From: Mesorhizobium sp. B2-4-15 | GTDB taxonomy: Bacteria; Pseudomonadota; Alphaproteobacteria; Rhizobiales; Rhizobiaceae | Assembly (NCBI RefSeq): GCF_006658505.1 | Contig: NZ_VFUZ01000023.1 | Coordinates: 1-64,000, forward strand | Reading direction: 5' to 3' | Length of the DNA stretch: 64,000 nt | Shown here: positions 52,837 through 60,572 of the stretch, in pieces | Numbering within the stretch: position 1 is the stretch's first letter | Layout: every line of letters starts with the position of its first letter | Position numbers and translations under genes: made by a program | The notes under the pieces: model-generated | What the model saw: only the letters and a program-made list of their open reading frames with translations | Databases searched by the model: none | What the model was told of the DNA's origin: nothing

Positions 52837-54317
52837 ACGCCTTTTCGCGCCGCGGCGCCTGTCCTGCTCTCAGCGCCCCCATGCAGACCGGCGATGGTCT
52901 GCTGGTGAGGCTCAACCCGGTCGCTGGAGGATTATCACCGCAGTCGCTAATCGGGCTCGGCGAATCCGCCTTGCGCCATGGCAATGGCATCATGGAAGTG
53001 ACCGCGCGCGGCAGCTTGCAGATACGCGGCCTGACAACGGAAAGCGCACGGTCGCTGGCGGCGGAAGTCGACGCATTGGGCATCGCGGTGCGTACCGGCG
53101 TGCCGGTCGAGACTGGGCCGCTGGCGGGCATCGACCCCCGGGAAATCGCCGACCCGCGATCGCTGGCTGAGCGGATCAGGGGCGCGATCGAGGACGCCGG
53201 GCTGACGGCAAGGCTTGGCCCGAAGGTTTCGGTTGTCGTGGACGGCGGCGGGCAATTGGCGATGGATGCGGTGACGGCCGATATCAGGGTGGTTGCTGTT
53301 CAGATGGGTGACGAAGTTCAGTGGCAGGTGTTGATTGCCGGAGACGGAAGGCAAGCGAAGCCGGTCTGCATGGTCGATGAGGACGCAGCGTGCGACATCG
53401 CTGTTGGTGCACTCAGGATGGTTGCCGAGAAAGGTCGAGAAGCTCATGCGAGAGATTTGTCGGAGAGGCAATTGGCATCTCTCGCAGGCTGGCACTCCGT
53501 CGCGCCCCCCTCTGTCCTGCCGGACATCTCCCCCACAAGGGGGGAGATTGCGCCCTCATCTCTGCTTTCGCCAACCGCCAACGTCCAGCCAAGCTCCAAC
53601 GTGGAGGAAGAAGCGCCGTCGGCCGAACTGCTGATCTCCCCCCTTGTGGGGGAGATGTCCGGCAGGACAGAGGGGGGCGCCGTAGAGCGCCCTCGCACGC
53701 CGATTGGCCTTTTCGACCTAAGCCACGGCCACACCGTCGGCATCAGCCTCCCCTATGGCAGCATGCCGGCCCAAAACCTGATCGACCTCGCCAGCCAAGC
53801 ATCGAACCTCGGCACTACCGAAATCCGCCTCGCCCCGGGCCGTGCCTTGCTCTTCCTCGGTCAGCCGGCGCACACCAACCAACCCCTTCAGGACGCCGCC
53901 TTCTCCCTCGGCTTCGTCACCTCGCCTGCCGACCCCCGCACCCGCATCGCCGCCTGCCCCGGGACGCCGGCCTGCGCCTCCGGTCGGATCCCGACACGCG
54001 ACATCGCCGAAACGATTGCCGCCGGGAATGCCGACATTCTAGACTTCACGCTGCACATTTCCGGCTGTGCCAAGGGCTGCGCGCACCCCGGTCCGGCGAC
54101 ACTAACAATTGTCGGCGACGAAAACGGAGCCGGACTTGTCGTGAACGCGACGGCAAAGGCTCTTCCTGCCGGCTACAGGCCGGGCTATGACGCCGCGCGC
54201 GGCATGAGCCGCGTCGCGGCGGTGATCCGCAGCGCACGATATCAAGGCGAAACCGCCGCTGCTTGCCTGACAAGGCTGGGGCCGGCCGCCATCGCAGAGG
54301 CTTACCGACAGGAATAA
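52833..54317 (+). CDS. cobG: Precorrin-3B synthase CobG with an in-frame palindromic-element insertion
   Basis: The 494-residue oxygen-using enzyme converts precorrin-3A to precorrin-3B and marks the aerobic route. It has the nitrite/sulfite-reductase-like halves (about 15-220 and 285-490) and the 4Fe-4S ligands CPGTPAC (about 375-381) and CAKGC (about 413-417). Residues about 225-282 come from a palindromic element between the two halves, which accounts for its being longer than the 459-residue Pseudomonas denitrificans enzyme. The start overlaps the cobN stop (ATGA). Confidence 0.95.
   Translation: MNAFSRRGACPALSAPMQTGDGLLVRLNPVAGGLSPQSLIGLGESALRHGNGIMEVTARGSLQIRGLTTESARSLAAEVDALGIAVRTGVPVETGPLAGIDPREIADPRSLAERIRGAIEDAGLTARLGPKVSVVVDGGGQLAMDAVTADIRVVAVQMGDEVQWQVLIAGDGRQAKPVCMVDEDAACDIAVGALRMVAEKGREAHARDLSERQLASLAGWHSVAPPSVLPDISPTRGEIAPSSLLSPTANVQPSSNVEEEAPSAELLISPLVGEMSGRTEGGAVERPRTPIGLFDLSHGHTVGISLPYGSMPAQNLIDLASQASNLGTTEIRLAPGRALLFLGQPAHTNQPLQDAAFSLGFVTSPADPRTRIAACPGTPACASGRIPTRDIAETIAAGNADILDFTLHISGCAKGCAHPGPATLTIVGDENGAGLVVNATAKALPAGYRPGYDAARGMSRVAAVIRSARYQGETAAACLTRLGPAAIAEAYRQE
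53505..53677. repeat. Palindromic element C, in frame inside cobG
   Basis: The outer arms (about 44 bases each) are nearly identical to those of element B in cobN, differing at about one position per arm, while the centre is different. The cobG frame reads PPSVLPDISPTRGEI and ISPLVGEMSGRTEGG across the arms, the same frame as in cobN. Confidence 0.92.
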
Positions 54318-54319
54318 GC

Positions 54320-54952
54320 ATGGCCGCCTACGACTACATCCACGACGGCACGGCGATCTACGAGCGCTCCTTCGCCATCATCCGCGCCGAGGCCGATCTG
54401 TCACGCTTTTCGGAAGTCGAGGCCGATGTCGCCATCCGCATGATCCATGCCTGCGGACAAGTCGAAGCCGCCAGTCAATTTGTCTTCTCCAGCGATTTTG
54501 TTGCCGCCGCGCGCAAGGCACTTGCCGCCGGCGCACCGATCTTCTGCGACGCGGAAATGGTCTCGCATGGCGTCACCCGTGCCCGGCTGCCGGCCGGCAA
54601 CGAGGTGATCTGCACCTTGCGCGACCCGCGCACGCATGAAATCGCCAGGGAGATCGGCAACACCCGCTCGGCCGCGGCGATCGACCTGTGGGGCGAGCGC
54701 ATGGCCGGCGCGGTGGTCGCCATCGGCAACGCGCCGACAGCGCTTTTCTACCTGCTGGAAAAACTGCGTGACGGCGCGCCGAAGCCGGCGGCCATCATCG
54801 GCATGCCGGTCGGCTTCGTCGGTGCCGCCGAATCGAAGGACGCGCTGGCTGAGAATTCCTATGGCGTGCCCTATGCCATCGTGCGCGGCAGGCTTGGAGG
54901 CAGCGCGATGACCGCAGCCGCGCTCAATTCGCTGGCGAGGCCGGGCCTGTGA
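54320..54952 (+). CDS. cobH: Precorrin-8X methylmutase CobH
   Basis: The 210-residue enzyme moves the C-11 methyl to C-12 in precorrin-8X, giving hydrogenobyrinate. It has YDYIHDGTAIYERSFAIIRAEADLSRF at the start, RMIHACGQVEAASQFVFS with the catalytic His (about 41-58) and PVGFVGAAESKDAL (about 176-189). AGGAA lies before ATG 54320; an upstream frame in cobG is not used. It lies two bases after cobG and overlaps cobI. Confidence 0.96.
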   Translation: MAAYDYIHDGTAIYERSFAIIRAEADLSRFSEVEADVAIRMIHACGQVEAASQFVFSSDFVAAARKALAAGAPIFCDAEMVSHGVTRARLPAGNEVICTLRDPRTHEIAREIGNTRSAAAIDLWGERMAGAVVAIGNAPTALFYLLEKLRDGAPKPAAIIGMPVGFVGAAESKDALAENSYGVPYAIVRGRLGGSAMTAAALNSLARPGL

Positions 54953-55722
54953 ACGCCCTCGTCAAGGAAGGATCGGCAAAAGGCCGACTCGTCGGCGTCG
55001 GCACCGGTCCCGGCGACCCCGAACTGTTGACGCTGAAGGCCGCGCGCGCCTTGGCGGAAGCCGATGTGGTGGCGTATTTCGCCAAGCGCGGCAACAACAG
55101 CAATGCGCGCGCCATCGTCGAAACGCGCTTCCGGCCCGATATGCTGGAACTGCCGCTGCTCTACCCCGTGACCACCGAGATCGACAAGGATCACGACGAC
55201 TACCGCTCGCAGATCACCGGCTTCTACGAGGAATCGGCCGAGAAGGTCGCCGAACATCTCGGGGCTGGCAGGATCGTGGCTGTGCTGTCCGAAGGCGATC
55301 CGCTGTTCTACGGCTCCTACATGCATCTGCATGTCAGGCTGGCGCATCGTTTCCCGACCGAGGTTATTCCCGGCATCACCGCCATGTCAGGTTGCTGGTC
55401 GGCGACCGGCCTGCCGATCGTCCAGGGGGACGATGTGCTGACCGTTCTGCCCGGCACGATGAGCGAATTCGAGTTGACGCGCCGCCTCGCCGACACCGAT
55501 GCCGCCGTCATCATGAAGGTCGGCCGCAACCTGCCCAAGATAAGGCGGGCGCTGGAGGCGACAGGAAAGCTGACGCGCGCCGTCTATGTGGAGCGCGGCA
55601 CCATGGCCGGCAGTATCTCGATGCGGCTGGCCGACAAGCCGGATGACAAGGCGCCCTACTTCGCCATCGTGTTGGTCGCCGGCTGGTCCGGCCGGCCCGG
55701 CGCCCTGGGAGCGCAGGCATGA
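54949..55722 (+). CDS. cobI: Precorrin-2 C20-methyltransferase CobI
   Basis: The 257-residue SAM-dependent enzyme methylates precorrin-2 at C-20. It has GVGTGPGDPELLTLKAARAL (about 16-35) and VLSEGDPLFYGSYMHL (about 109-124), with the family's PGITAMSGCWSA. The start is GTG overlapping the cobH stop (GTGA). Confidence 0.95.
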   Translation: MNALVKEGSAKGRLVGVGTGPGDPELLTLKAARALAEADVVAYFAKRGNNSNARAIVETRFRPDMLELPLLYPVTTEIDKDHDDYRSQITGFYEESAEKVAEHLGAGRIVAVLSEGDPLFYGSYMHLHVRLAHRFPTEVIPGITAMSGCWSATGLPIVQGDDVLTVLPGTMSEFELTRRLADTDAAVIMKVGRNLPKIRRALEATGKLTRAVYVERGTMAGSISMRLADKPDDKAPYFAIVLVAGWSGRPGALGAQA

Positions 55723-56483
55723 GCGGCCGCCTCACCGTCATCGGTCTCGGCCCCGGCAATGCCGATCAGGTCACGCCGGAAGCCCGCCGCGCCGTGGCGG
55801 AAGCGAAATTCTTCTATGGCTACAAGCCCTATCTCGACCGGCTTGACCTACGCCCGGACCAGACCCGCGTCGCCTCCGACAATCGCGAGGAACTCGCCCG
55901 CTCCAAGGATGCGCTGGTCAAAGCCGCCGAGGGCAATGACGTCGCCGTCGTTTCCGGTGGCGATCCGGGCGTCTTCGCCATGGCGGCCGCCGTCTGCGAG
56001 GCGATCGAGGCCGGCCCGGCCGAATGGCGTGCGGTCGATCTTTCCGTCGTGCCCGGCATTACAGCCATGCTCGCGGTCGCCGCCCGCATCGGCGCCCCGC
56101 TCGGCCATGATTTCTGCGCCATATCGCTGTCCGACAATCTGAAGCCATGGGAGCTGATAGAGCTTCGTCTTCTGGCGGCGGCCGGCGCCGGCTTCGTCAT
56201 CGCGCTCTACAATCCGATCAGCAAGGCGCGCCCCTGGCAGCTCGGCCGCGCCTTCGAATGCCTGAGCGCGATCCTGCCCGGCACCACCCCGGTGATCTTC
56301 GGCCGCGCCGCCGGCCGCCCGGACGAACGCATCGAGGTTTTCCTGCTGGCCAACGTCGACGCGCAAAAGGCCGACATGGCGACCTGCATCATCATTGGTT
56401 CACCGGAAACCCGGATCATCAAGCGCGGCGACAAGCCGGCGCTGGTCTACACGCCGCGTTCGGCCGCGGGCTCGACGAAATGA
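55719..56483 (+). CDS. cobJ: Precorrin-3B C17-methyltransferase CobJ
   Basis: The 254-residue methyltransferase contracts the ring while methylating C-17. It has VIGLGPGNADQVTPEARRAV (about 6-25), VVSGGDPGVFAMAAAVCEA (about 78-96), VVPGITAMLAVAARIGAPLGHDFCAISLSDNLKPWE (about 110-145). The start overlaps cobI (ATGA). Its last 37 bases overlap the 3' end of cobK on the other strand. Confidence 0.95.
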   Translation: MSGRLTVIGLGPGNADQVTPEARRAVAEAKFFYGYKPYLDRLDLRPDQTRVASDNREELARSKDALVKAAEGNDVAVVSGGDPGVFAMAAAVCEAIEAGPAEWRAVDLSVVPGITAMLAVAARIGAPLGHDFCAISLSDNLKPWELIELRLLAAAGAGFVIALYNPISKARPWQLGRAFECLSAILPGTTPVIFGRAAGRPDERIEVFLLANVDAQKADMATCIIIGSPETRIIKRGDKPALVYTPRSAAGSTK

Positions 56484-57205
56484 TCCACCATCGCGCCCAG
56501 GGCTTCGACGGTTTCAGCCGAAGGCACTTCCGGCAGCGCTGGCCTGCGGACCATGATCACCTCGATGCCGAGCGCCCGCGCGGCGGCAATCTTGCCGTAA
56601 GTGGCCACGCCGCCGCTGTTCTTGGAAACGACAATCTCGATGCGCTGTTCGCTGAGCAACGCACGCTCGTCCGGCTCACGGAACGGACCGCGCGCCAGCA
56701 GATAATCAGCATCGGGCACGGCCAGTTTCGGCTCAATCGGATCGACGCTGCGGATGAGATAATGATGCTGGGCGGCCGCTTCGAAGGCCGCAACCTCTTG
56801 CCGACCAAGCGCCAGGAAGACCCGGCGCGGCGTATCGCCAAGCGCCTGCACGGCAGCGCCGACCGTATCGACCTCAATCCAGCGGTCGCCTTCGACACGC
56901 TTCCAACCCGGGCGGCGCAAGGCAAGGATCGGCACACGGCTCAGCCGCGCGGCCTGCGCCGCGTTGGCGGAGATTCGCGCCGCATAGGGATGCGTGGCGT
57001 CGATCAGCAGATCCGTACCCGTCTCCCTGATGTAGCTCGCCAACCCGTCGGCACCGCCAAATCCGCCGACCCGCACGGGAACGCCTTGGGCGACCGGGCT
57101 TTCGGTGCGGCCGGCCAGGGACAACGTGACCGAGGCGCGCATGGCCAGCCTTCCCGCCAGTTGCCGGGCTTCGGTGGTACCGCCGAGGATCAGGATCGTC
57201 TTCAT
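56447..57205 (-). CDS. cobK: Precorrin-6A reductase CobK
   Basis: The 252-residue NADPH enzyme reduces precorrin-6A to 6B. It starts MKTILILGGTTEARQLAGRL (ATG 57205, with AGGG upstream; a GTG two codons before is less likely) and has DATHPYAARISANAAQAAR (about 68-86) and VVSKNSGGVATYGKIAAARALG (about 198-219). It is the only gene of the cluster on the minus strand, converging on cobJ with a 37-base overlap, so it is not on the riboswitch-led message and must have its own promoter, probably in the 57206-57360 gap. Confidence 0.95.
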   Translation of the reverse strand: MKTILILGGTTEARQLAGRLAMRASVTLSLAGRTESPVAQGVPVRVGGFGGADGLASYIRETGTDLLIDATHPYAARISANAAQAARLSRVPILALRRPGWKRVEGDRWIEVDTVGAAVQALGDTPRRVFLALGRQEVAAFEAAAQHHYLIRSVDPIEPKLAVPDADYLLARGPFREPDERALLSEQRIEIVVSKNSGGVATYGKIAAARALGIEVIMVRRPALPEVPSAETVEALGAMVDHFVEPAAERGV

Positions 57206-57228
57206 AGGCACCCTACTGGACCACGTCG

Positions 57229-57356
57229 GCGCTGCCCCTCACCCTTACCCTCTCCCCGTAAGAACGGGGAGAGGCGGATCGCCAGCGTTGCCGCTAGTCC
57301 CTTCTCCCCGTCTCTATACGGGGAGAAGGTGCCGGCAGGCGGATGAGGGGCAGCGC
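57229..57356. repeat. Palindromic repeat between cobK and cobL
   Basis: GCGCTGCCCCTCA at the left faces TGAGGGGCAGCGC at the right, with CTCTCCCCGTAAGAACGGGGAGAGG and CCTTCTCCCCGTCTCTATACGGGGAGAAGG hairpins inside. It is the same family as the element at 35268-35393 between nuoI and nuoJ. Its right end supplies GAGGGG upstream of the cobL start. Confidence 0.85.
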
Positions 57357-57360
57357 TGGC

Positions 57361-58590
57361 ATGTCAAACAACAAGCAGCCAACACTCCAATGGCTCACGA
57401 TCATCGGCATCGGCGAGGACGGTCTAGCCGGTCTCGGCGACGAGGCCAAGCAGCAGATTGCCAAGGCGGAAATCATCTTCGGCGGCAAGCGGCATCTGGC
57501 GCTGGTCGCCCCCTTCGCCAAGGGCGAGCCGCGCCGATGGCCGGTGCCTTTTGATGCCGAAATGCGCGACGTGCTGGCGCTGGCCGGCAGGCGTGTCTGC
57601 GTGCTCGCCTCTGGCGATCCGTTCTTCCACGGTGTCGGCGCCACGCTGGCCCGCAAAGTCAAGCTGCAGGAGATGCACGTCATTCCCGCGCCGTCGGCCG
57701 TTTCGCTGGCCGCCGCCCGGCTAGGCTGGGCACTGCAGGACATCGAGACCATTTCGCTGCATGGCCGGCCGCTCGACCTGATCCGGCCGCTGCTGCAGCC
57801 GAATGCGCGCATCCTGGCGCTGACATCCGATGGCGATGCACCGGCGGCAATCGCCCGCCTGCTCGCTGAACTCGACTTCGGTGCATCACGGCTTACCGTT
57901 CTGGAGGCTCTGGGCGGACCGAACGAGATCCAACGTTCGGCCCGCGCCGATGCCTTCGCCCTCGAAAACATCAATCCGCTCAACGTGCTGGCCATCGAAA
58001 TTGATTCTAATCCGCAGGCCCGCGTGCTGCCGCTCACATCAGGCCTTGCCGATCACCTGTTCGATCATGACGGCCAGATTACCAAGCGCGAAATCCGCGC
58101 CGTCACCCTTTCGGCGCTGGCGCCAAGGCGCGGCGAATTGCTGTGGGATATCGGCGCCGGTTCCGGCTCGATCGGCATCGAATGGATGCTTGCCCACCCC
58201 GCGATGCGCACCATCGCCATTGAAGCCGACGCGACCCGAGCCGCCCGCATCGGCCGCAACGCGGCGGCTTGCGGCGTTCCCGGCCTCGTCGTGGTGGAAG
58301 GCAGCGCGCCCAAGGCGCTGACCAGGCTGGACACACCCGACGCGATCTTCATCGGCGGCGGCGGCAGCGACACCGGAGTGCTGAACGCCGCCATCAAGGC
58401 GCTGCGCGGCGGGGGCCGTCTGGTCGCCAATGCGGTAACGCTGGAGATGGAAGCCCTGCTTCTTGCCCAACACATCAAATTGGGTGGCGATCTCACCCGC
58501 ATCGCCATTTCGCGCGCCTCGCCGGTCGGCTCGATGCAGGCCTGGCGGCCGGCGATGCCGGTTACGCAGTGGGCTTGGGTGAAGCCATGA
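57361..58590 (+). CDS. cobL: Precorrin-6Y C5,15-methyltransferase (decarboxylating) CobL
   Basis: The 409-residue protein fuses two enzymes: a CbiE-like methyltransferase (residues about 8-205, TIIGIGEDGLAGLGDEAKQQI and LASGDPFFHGVG) and a CbiT-like methyltransferase/decarboxylase (about 230-405, LWDIGAGSGSIGIEWM). I start at ATG 57361; an ATG six codons upstream lies within the repeat arm. The repeat appears to provide the ribosome site GAGGGG. It carries a duplicated stop-start junction with cobE. Confidence 0.94.
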   Translation: MSNNKQPTLQWLTIIGIGEDGLAGLGDEAKQQIAKAEIIFGGKRHLALVAPFAKGEPRRWPVPFDAEMRDVLALAGRRVCVLASGDPFFHGVGATLARKVKLQEMHVIPAPSAVSLAAARLGWALQDIETISLHGRPLDLIRPLLQPNARILALTSDGDAPAAIARLLAELDFGASRLTVLEALGGPNEIQRSARADAFALENINPLNVLAIEIDSNPQARVLPLTSGLADHLFDHDGQITKREIRAVTLSALAPRRGELLWDIGAGSGSIGIEWMLAHPAMRTIAIEADATRAARIGRNAAACGVPGLVVVEGSAPKALTRLDTPDAIFIGGGGSDTGVLNAAIKALRGGGRLVANAVTLEMEALLLAQHIKLGGDLTRIAISRASPVGSMQAWRPAMPVTQWAWVKP

Positions 58591-58614
58591 TGGGGAGCCG
58601 GGTGAAGCCATGAT
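58577..58614 (+). repeat. 15-bp direct duplication at the cobL/cobE junction
   Basis: GGGTGAAGCCATGAT occurs at 58577-58591 and again at 58600-58614, a 23-base period. The first copy contains the cobL stop and the second the cobE start, as if an original ATGA stop-start overlap had been duplicated and pulled apart. Confidence 0.8.
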
Positions 58615-58996
58615 TGTCGCGGGGATCGGCAGCCGGAAAGGCGTGAGCGTTGAAGACGTGCTTGCCGCGATAGAAACCGCGCTCGAAGCGCATGGGCTGG
58701 CGATGTCGGCTCTTTCGGCACTCGCCACCGCCGCGCTCAAGAAGGATGAAGACGCGATCGCTGCCACCGGTCGCACGCTGAATCTCCCGGTCATCATCGT
58801 CGATGACGCTGCCCTTCGGGCTGTATCGTCGGGAACGCTCAGCAATTCCAGCCTGTCGCAGAAATCGGCCGGCACGCCATCGGTTTCCGAAGCGTCGGCC
58901 CTTGCGGTTGCCGGCAAAGGCGCGAAGCTGCTCGGCCCGCGCACCGTGCTTGGCCCGGTCACATGCGCCATCGCCATCCGCGGAGACGCGCCATGA
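58610..58996 (+). CDS. cobE: CobE/CbiG C-terminal domain protein
   Basis: The 128-residue protein matches CobE, the stand-alone counterpart of the C-terminal domain of CbiG: IVAGIGSRKGVSVEDVLAAIETALEAHGL at the start, ALSALATAALKKDEDAI and SEASALAVAGKGAKLLGPRTVLGPVTCAIAI. CobE is needed for the aerobic pathway but its step is uncertain. It lies 19 bases after cobL, next to a 15-base direct duplication, and overlaps cobM by four bases (ATGA). Confidence 0.9.
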   Translation: MIVAGIGSRKGVSVEDVLAAIETALEAHGLAMSALSALATAALKKDEDAIAATGRTLNLPVIIVDDAALRAVSSGTLSNSSLSQKSAGTPSVSEASALAVAGKGAKLLGPRTVLGPVTCAIAIRGDAP

Positions 58997-59757
58997 CCGT
59001 CCATTTCATCGGGGCCGGTCCGGGTGCGGCCGACCTCATCACGCTGCGTGGTGCGAGGCTCCTGGCAAGCTGCCCGGTGTGCCTCCACGCCGGTTCGATC
59101 GTGGCACCCGAATTGCTGCAGCACTGCGCCCCGGGCACAAAACTGATCGACACCGCGCCGATGTCGCTCGACGAGATCGAGGCTGCCTATCTCGATGCTC
59201 ACAAAGCCGGCCATGATGTCGCGAGGCTGCACTCGGGCGATCTGTCGGTATGGAGCGCCGTTGCCGAGCAGATCCGCCGGCTGGAAAAGCACGGCATCCC
59301 TTACACGCTGACGCCGGGCGTTCCTTCCTTCGCGGCCGCGGCCGCGGCCCTTCGCCGCGAGCTGACCATTCCCGAAGTCGCGCAAAGCCTGGTGCTGACC
59401 CGTGTCTCCGGCCGCGCCTCGAAAATGCCGCCCGGCGAAACATTGGCCGGCTTCGGCCGCACCGGCGCCACGCTGGCCATTCATCTTGCCATCCACGCCA
59501 TCGACCGCGTCGTCGCCGAATTGACGCCGCACTATGGTGGTGATTGCCCGGTCGCGATCGTCTTTCGCGCCTCCTGGCCGGATGAGCGCGTGCTGACCGG
59601 TACGCTGGAGACGATCGAGGCAAGGCTCGCCGCCGATCCGATGGAGCGCACGGCGATTATCTTCGTCGGCCGCTCGCTGGCAGCGGAAGGCTTCGGCGAG
59701 AGTTCATTGTACGACGCCCACTACCAGCGGCGTTTTCGCGGACGGGACGGATTGTGA
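58993..59757 (+). CDS. cobM: Precorrin-4 C11-methyltransferase CobM
   Basis: The 254-residue SAM enzyme methylates C-11 of precorrin-4. It has TVHFIGAGPGAADLITLRGARLLASCPVCLHAGS (about 2-35), LHSGDLSVWSAVAEQ (about 80-94) and YTLTPGVPSFAAAAAALRREL. ATG 58993 gives the family start; a frame from 58963 lies in cobE. It overlaps cobE upstream and cobA downstream by four bases each. Confidence 0.95.
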   Translation: MTVHFIGAGPGAADLITLRGARLLASCPVCLHAGSIVAPELLQHCAPGTKLIDTAPMSLDEIEAAYLDAHKAGHDVARLHSGDLSVWSAVAEQIRRLEKHGIPYTLTPGVPSFAAAAAALRRELTIPEVAQSLVLTRVSGRASKMPPGETLAGFGRTGATLAIHLAIHAIDRVVAELTPHYGGDCPVAIVFRASWPDERVLTGTLETIEARLAADPMERTAIIFVGRSLAAEGFGESSLYDAHYQRRFRGRDGL

Positions 59758-60572
59758 GCGGCAGCAGCAGGAACAAGGGCGAAAACACCACGCTCGCACA
59801 GGCGCTGGCGCGACTGAACTTCAAGCCGCGTCCGCTTGAGCCAGGCCATGTCTGGCTGGCCGGCGCCGGTCCCGGCGACCCCGGCTGCCTGACGCTGGAA
59901 GTGCTGGCGGCATTGGCGGAAGCGGATGCGCTGGTCTATGACGCGTTGGTCTCGCCTGATGTCGTGGCTGTTGCCGGAAATGCCGAGCTTTTCTTTGCGG
60001 GCAAGCGCGGCGGCCAGCCCTCAATGAAACAGGACGACATCACCGCCCTGCTGGTGCGGCTGGCACGTGAAGGCCGCCGCGTCGTCAGGCTGAAGGGCGG
60101 CGATCCCTATATTTTCGGCCGGGGCGGCGAAGAGGCTTTGGCGCTGGCCCGCGAAGGCATCCCGTTCCATGTGCTGCCGGGTCTGACATCAGGCCTCAGC
60201 GCGCTGGCCGCCACCGGCATCCCGGCCACCATGCGCGGTATCAACAAGGCGGTGATCCTGGCGACCGGCCACGCCGCCGGCACCGATGACGACATCGACT
60301 GGGCTGCAATCGCCCGCACCGGCCAGCCTGTCGTGGTCTATATGGGCATGGCCAATCTGCCGCTGATTACGGCAGCCCTGCTCGACGGCGGACTGGCGCC
60401 CTCGACGCCGGCGGCTGTGATCGTCGCCGCGACCACGCCAAAGGAACGGATCGTCGTCGCCACGCTCGCCACCATCGCCGAGGAAGCGGCCGTTGCCGGC
60501 CTGGCCTCGCCGGCGCTGATCGTCGTCGGCGGCATCGTCGCCATGCGCGCGGCACTGGCGGGCGGGACATGA
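59754..60572 (+). CDS. cobA: Uroporphyrinogen-III C-methyltransferase CobA
   Basis: The 272-residue SUMT makes precorrin-2 from uroporphyrinogen III, the first committed step. It has VWLAGAGPGDPGCLTLEVLAALAEADALVYDALVS (about 33-67), VVRLKGGDPYIFGRGGEEALAL (about 103-124) and PVVVYMGMANLP. It lacks the CysG dehydrogenase domain. The start is GTG overlapping the cobM stop. Confidence 0.95.
   Translation: MSGSSRNKGENTTLAQALARLNFKPRPLEPGHVWLAGAGPGDPGCLTLEVLAALAEADALVYDALVSPDVVAVAGNAELFFAGKRGGQPSMKQDDITALLVRLAREGRRVVRLKGGDPYIFGRGGEEALALAREGIPFHVLPGLTSGLSALAATGIPATMRGINKAVILATGHAAGTDDDIDWAAIARTGQPVVVYMGMANLPLITAALLDGGLAPSTPAAVIVAATTPKERIVVATLATIAEEAAVAGLASPALIVVGGIVAMRAALAGGT

Noticed and set aside
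58039..59532. A 497-codon minus-strand open frame across cobL, cobE and cobM
   Set aside because: It is antisense to three well-conserved genes with stop-start overlaps and has no family features.
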